Assembly (NCBI GenBank): GCA_025201705.1
Contig: MU617183.1
Coordinates: 1-19,945, forward strand
DNA length: 19,945 bases
DNA from: Dissophora ornata
Lineage: Eukaryota > Mortierellomycota > Mortierellomycetes > Mortierellales > Mortierellaceae
Direction of reading: 5' to 3'
Positions 15,774 to 19,945 of the stretch are shown one piece after another (the stretch's first letter is position 1; each line of letters starts with the position of its first letter). The position numbers and the translations under genes were made by a program. The notes beneath the pieces are model-generated. The model did not search any database. It saw only the letters and a list, made by a program, of their open reading frames with translations, and was not told the origin of the DNA.

Positions 15774-18700
15774 GACGCGTCAGGAAACATGAAAATAGAG
15801 TACTAAACATGGCGTAAAAAATAAAATGATACACCTGCCTTCAAACTCACTTTAGCAGCATGCTCCATAGCACTATCATGCAAACTCGACTTTTCTGTAG
15901 CAACAGCTGTTCCATCAACACTCAACGTCGTCACATCACTCGTCACTCCCGCAGGACTCACTAATCCCGCCAATCCCTTATCATGACCACCCACCTCTTC
16001 TTTCACTATTGCCTTCTTTCTTTCCTCCTCCGCTGCTGCATTCGCTGCCGCTGTTGCTGCCAACGATGAAGCTGCTGACATGGCCCTCGTTCCTCGATTC
16101 TGCTTGTTCTGATTACTAACAAACGTCAACCCCGCGTCCGCCGTCGTCAGAAGCCTACCAAAGAATTTGGAATATCCATCCTGAACCACATCCGAGATCA
16201 CTTTAATGCCTTCCTCGGCCACCCCGACAATCTCCTGACTGACTTTATGGCCGAGCGCTTTAGTGTGGTCAATGCCTTCTTGAAAGTTCATGAGTGGTGT
16301 TGGAGGGTGGTTGGACTTTCCAGCGGTGACTTGGATGTCGGAAACGTCACTGGATCGTTAGGAATGGAGAACTTAAGTTAGAAGGGTACTTTCTTGCAGA
16401 TCAAATTCTTTCTTTTCAAGAGTCTCGGCCATCTTTTTTTTTCTCCTTTTTTTTTTTTTCTTTTTACCTCAGGACTCTGATGTCGCTTGACAGTCCTAGT
16501 GCTTTGGGATCCAGTGTCTCCAGGAAAGATACCACGGCCATCTATCAGGTTTAAAGAACCGGTAATAGGTCTTAGTAGAGTAGAAACATGGGAATAAAAA
16601 TAAGTCTGCCAGTAGACCTATGCACCCACCATGTTCGTAAGACAGTAAGCCAGCTCTCCGTTGAGCTGGTCTTGGACTTTAAACCGCTGAATATACCTAA
16701 TAGACATGAAAATCACTCGTGTCAGTCAAACGTGTACGTTCTATCACCAAACACACGAAGCATACAACATTGGATTTTGTCTCTGTTTCTTACCTAAGAT
16801 TAGAGATGAGCATGGGTGGATTACTCTTGACTACACTAAAGATCAGCAGTGGCAAAAGCACGTCTGCGCTGTACTGTTTCCTCGACGTGGTCGATGACGT
16901 TGCGGCATTGGCTGCAGAAGCTGTGGATGCAGTTGCTGTGGTAGTGGTTTCTGCCGTTGTTGGTGGAGCTGCCGTTTCAAGGATGGCAGGTGACAGCGCT
17001 GTACCGGATTCTGGTTCTGGGCTCTTTGGCAGCTCTACATTGGCAGGGTTGACTTGGGTTGTGTCCGATTCCTTCTTGTCCAAGCGTTCGCTCATTGCTG
17101 TGGCATTTTTTTCAATATCGTCCTTAGAATCTACGACTTTTTGATCCTCACCCTCGGTCTCTTTCTCCCCGCTCCCCATAGCTGGCTTCTCCTCAGCGGT
17201 CACCGGTTTTGCTGCATCAGCGACCTGTCTGTCCGCTTCAGTTGCAGCCTGTGACGGTCTATCGTATCCTTCGTCCATGGGGATCTTTGGTGAGAGGGTT
17301 GCAGGTTCAGGAATATTCCCATCCATAAGAATCTTGGGTATACTGAGTCGCTTGCTTCTGCGTCTCGCCGTCATCGGAGTAACATCCGCTTTATCTATAG
17401 ACCCTTCATTTTCCACGTTACTGGACGAAGCATCGTTTGTTTCCTCCACCTCAACAAGCAAGTCCTGTACCGCTGGTTCTCTGTTTAATGCGTCTAGGAT
17501 ATGGGAGATAGAGCTGTGAGTCAAATACTAAACATTTCCATATCATTGATGATTGTAGACCAGCAGTTTTTTTGAAGCTTACCCACTACGACGCGATGCG
17601 AAGACAATATAACGTTCATCTTGTCAGAAGGCGACTTGACAGTCGCCAGTTTTTGCATTTCTAGAAACGGTCGGACAAAGAAAACAGTTATTAGTCAAGC
17701 TGGTCGCCAGGACCCAAAGAAAAGACGCTTCATCCACTGCGAAAGAAAAAAAAAAAAAAAGGATGAGAATCCTTACCGACGCCGCCCTCCCGAACGACTT
17801 GTGCAATATGCTCCACATCTTCCGGATGTTCCAGCACGAAGCCCAGATGCTCCAATGTCAAGTCTAAAAAGTTTAATGCCGCGATCTTGGCCTGAAGTTG
17901 CTCGTCCTGCAAGAAATCCTGCTTGTTTATTCCATGAGCCGAGTGTGGGAAAATGATGTGGTACATCTCTCTGCAGAGCCATGCCTCGACCCACTGTTGC
18001 ATCTCATCGAAATCCTGGTCACTCCAGCGATGTTTGAGTCCAGACACTGACCCGTAGACTTCGAAACGGTGGCGAACGTCGTCGTATTTCCTTTGGAATT
18101 CGTTGGCGTATTTGTCGGTGGTAGACAGTGGACTCCTCTTTAGCTTCACTATAAAGCTACAGAATACTATTGATGAGTCATTCCTTTTAGAGTCTGCATA
18201 ACATGGAAAAACTCTCCTATTTGAATACACTCCTACCTCTCCAAATCCCTGAGAGTACTATCCCATTCCAGCGGGATATCTGATGCAATTTTGGGCAGTT
18301 TGGGTAGTGGTGTTGCGTCCCTGTCGTCTAATATATTCATCGAACGCACAGAACTCGAAGAACTCGCAGTCCTTCTCGCCGCAGACCTATCTTTCACCAT
18401 TGCAAGACCCGTCGCCAACGGTACAATCGGAGTCGGTGTTGAATTGTCTCCCTCTGGCAGTGGGATGATCCTGTCGACTAAAAGTGCATGGATTGATCCT
18501 ACTGATTCTACAAAAATCACGACAGGTCTCTTGCTTGAGTTTACCAGTTTTAGTTCATGACTCGATGAATCTGGCCCCTCGGATCCTGATTCTGATTTTG
18601 AGATGTTATCAAAGAAGGAGCGTTTGGTGGGCCCAGAAGCATCCGACGCAATCGTACCAAAATCCTGTCCAGAAGCCAAACCTAGGATAACGATCGAGGA

Positions 18701-19652
18701 CGAGGCCGGTTTAAGCACACCCCGGATTCCACTGAGTGTGACAAAGAGTGATTCGCCATGATTGCCCTCTGGGATGATGACGTGGTCCTCAAAAGTCGCC
18801 CTGGTCGGTGTTGGCTCTTCTGTCGATGCCGCACATGTTGGGAGAGCGAGAATAGCCTACAGAAAACAGAAACCCCCTTTTGTACCGTAAGCGCTTTTGA
18901 GCAAAGAAAAAAGACATCGGGCGCAGCAAACCTTTTTTTTAAATGCTTGCCTTCTTTGTAACCAACATCCGAATGATGTCCGCAAGTTCAATTGGATGCT
19001 CTTGAATTCGTTTCAGCATCTGATATGCCTGCGTACCCTGAGCCATCAACGTCACATCCTTCGCTGTCGGCTCCTCGTTCTCCTTACTGCTCGCTGTCGA
19101 CCCACTCCTCTCTCGTGCTGACTGCACCGTACTATTATCCGCTATGCTGCTTGGTCGGCGACCCAGAATCGGAGTCGAAAAGATGCTATCCTTTGAAAGA
19201 ATGGAGGACCGACCCATTGTCGAGGAACTGGTGGCGCGCCTGCTTGACTGACCTGGTATGGGTGACGATCCTGACGAAACTGTCGCTGCACGTCGCGAGA
19301 AAGAGGCTACAGGCAGTGTTGACGGAGACGACGATGTATTCGAGACGGATGGTGATAATGGATCTTCAAACGCGTCTACGGTTTCCCCCTGCTCCCCGTC
19401 ACGGTCATCGGCGTTGGTGCCGAAAGGATGGGTTAGCGGGTCTGAACCTCTTCCACTTCGGAGGGATGCAGCATCTCGCAAGGGTGTCTCTGTGGGTAAG
19501 GTGGACGATGAGGTACGACCCTGGTTCGCGGTTCGGGAGCGTGTGAGCCCGTCAAAGAAAGATAGCCCCGGGATGTTCTGCATTGACGAGGAAATGGTCT
19601 GAAGGGTCTGATGAGCGATGGCGTTTCCATGATTAACATCCTGCTGGGCCAT
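15467..19652 (-). CDS. VPS9-domain Rab5-type GTPase exchange factor (10 exons)
   Basis: Predicted to activate Rab5/Vps21-type GTPases in endosomal traffic. Exons: 19652-18951, 18856-18237, 18156-17777, 17660-17583, 17493-16794, 16696-16630, 16541-16468, 16349-15835, 15725-15642, 15528-15467. Phases agree and the CDS is 3282 nt (1093 aa). Residues 1-440 are mostly Ser/Thr-rich and disordered. The VPS9 region starts in exon 3: VEAWLCREMYHIIFP (~497-511), LQAKIAALNFLDLTLEHLGF (~528-547), VKSPSDKMNVI (~575-585). A low-complexity insertion (~612-799) intervenes. Then come ADVLLPLLIFSVVKSNPPML and ELAYCLTNMMAVVSFLETLD, with D804, P808, Y844 and T847 at the positions of catalytic Asp, Pro, Tyr and Thr in Rabex-5. 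After another spacer the chain ends DLRLSDVKSLLEDYQRI..., usual at the end of VPS9 proteins. Intron 1 appears to be GC-AG. Function is inferred from the domain. Confidence 0.88.
15740..15773. repeat. Self-complementary T10/A24 homopolymer pair in a VPS9-gene intron
   Basis: Ten T (15740-15749) followed by twenty-four A (15750-15773), inside intron 8 (15726-15834) just upstream of the acceptor used by exon 9. On the transcript it is U24 then A10, so the U run could serve as an unusually long polypyrimidine tract that might pair with the A run. An ACGCGT lies beside it at 15775-15780. Confidence 0.85.
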
Positions 19653-19945
19653 TTACTGGCGTGCCCTTCCATGCACATTAACTGTTGTGACTGTCCAAAA
19701 GGGACACACAGCCCACGCAGGCAAAATTATTGGGTCGCGTTCATGTTGAGACAGTTTCTGGCTTGGCATTCATTATCTCTATATTCATGTATACAAGGGC
19801 AATTGGCGTAATGTGTTCATCTTGTTGATTTATACAAAAACAAATGCCAAATGGATATATCTACACTAGGAAATGAAAAATGGAACCAAGAAACAAAAAA
19901 TACGAGGACAAGATAGAAGACAAAAAAGAAAAAAAAAAGAAAAAA
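19653..19945. promoter_or_regulatory. Upstream flank of the VPS9 gene
   Basis: About 290 bases preceding the VPS9 start at 19652, reaching the window edge. This should contain its promoter. I see no clear TATA element close to the start. The last ~100 bases are A-rich (GAAAAAAAAGAAAAA at the edge). A 66-codon plus frame (19611-19811) overlapping the start region has no family features and is not called. Confidence 0.35.

Noticed and set aside
15803..16291. 162-codon minus-strand frame as a separate gene
   Set aside because: It joins in phase with exons on both sides and ends in an intron; it is exon 8 of the VPS9 gene.
18992..19546. 184-codon plus-strand frame
   Set aside because: Antisense to the low-complexity first exon of the VPS9 gene, and no domain is seen.

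Overview
The window looks like nuclear DNA of a filamentous fungus, most probably an early-diverging one of the Mortierella group (Mortierellomycota). The grounds are: protein-coding genes with many short GT-AG introns (mostly 80-120 nt), an intronless F-box/leucine-rich-repeat gene, and remnants of two families I associate with Mortierellaceae genomes: a PD-(D/E)XK nuclease domain of the kind fused to protein kinases, and an XPG/PIN-like family with a WRPISRG...VLGIVSRNDYNRN signature. The placement rests on recognition, not on a search.

Layout. (1) 0.3-4.3 kb: two intact minus-strand genes, an F-box/LRR protein and a six-exon YIPF1/YIPF2-type Golgi membrane protein whose exons I reassembled in full (290 aa). 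(2) 4.4-9.0 kb: an island with no convincing intact gene. It holds a 163-bp-period tandem duplication, a PD-(D/E)XK reading frame broken by four in-frame stops, unrecognised exon remnants, a 21-bp x3 repeat, a perfect 58-bp tandem duplication inside a coding remnant, and a minus-strand XPG/PIN-like relic with frameshifts and a central deletion. (3) 9.0-10.4 kb: an intact four-exon plus-strand ATP adenylyltransferase (Ap4A phosphorylase, HIT-like) gene. (4) 10.5-12.5 kb: a convergent single-exon gene for a 679-aa, mostly disordered protein of unknown function. (5) 13.0-15.1 kb: three small minus-strand genes (152, 151 and 118 aa) sharing a helix / polar linker / helix plan, with ACGCGT boxes concentrated in the DNA around them. 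(6) 15.5-19.65 kb: a ten-exon minus-strand VPS9-domain Rab5-type exchange factor (1093 aa), with a disordered insertion of about 190 residues inside the catalytic domain and one probable GC-AG intron.

Functionally, the YIPF protein and the VPS9 exchange factor both belong to Golgi/endosomal trafficking, the adenylyltransferase to dinucleotide polyphosphate breakdown, and the F-box protein to ubiquitin-ligase substrate choice. There is no operon-like logic. The most interesting material is the trio of small helical genes with shared ACGCGT-rich flanks, the split VPS9 domain, and the decaying island, where changes are mostly transitions and stops, as expected from cytosine deamination or a repeat-directed mutation process.
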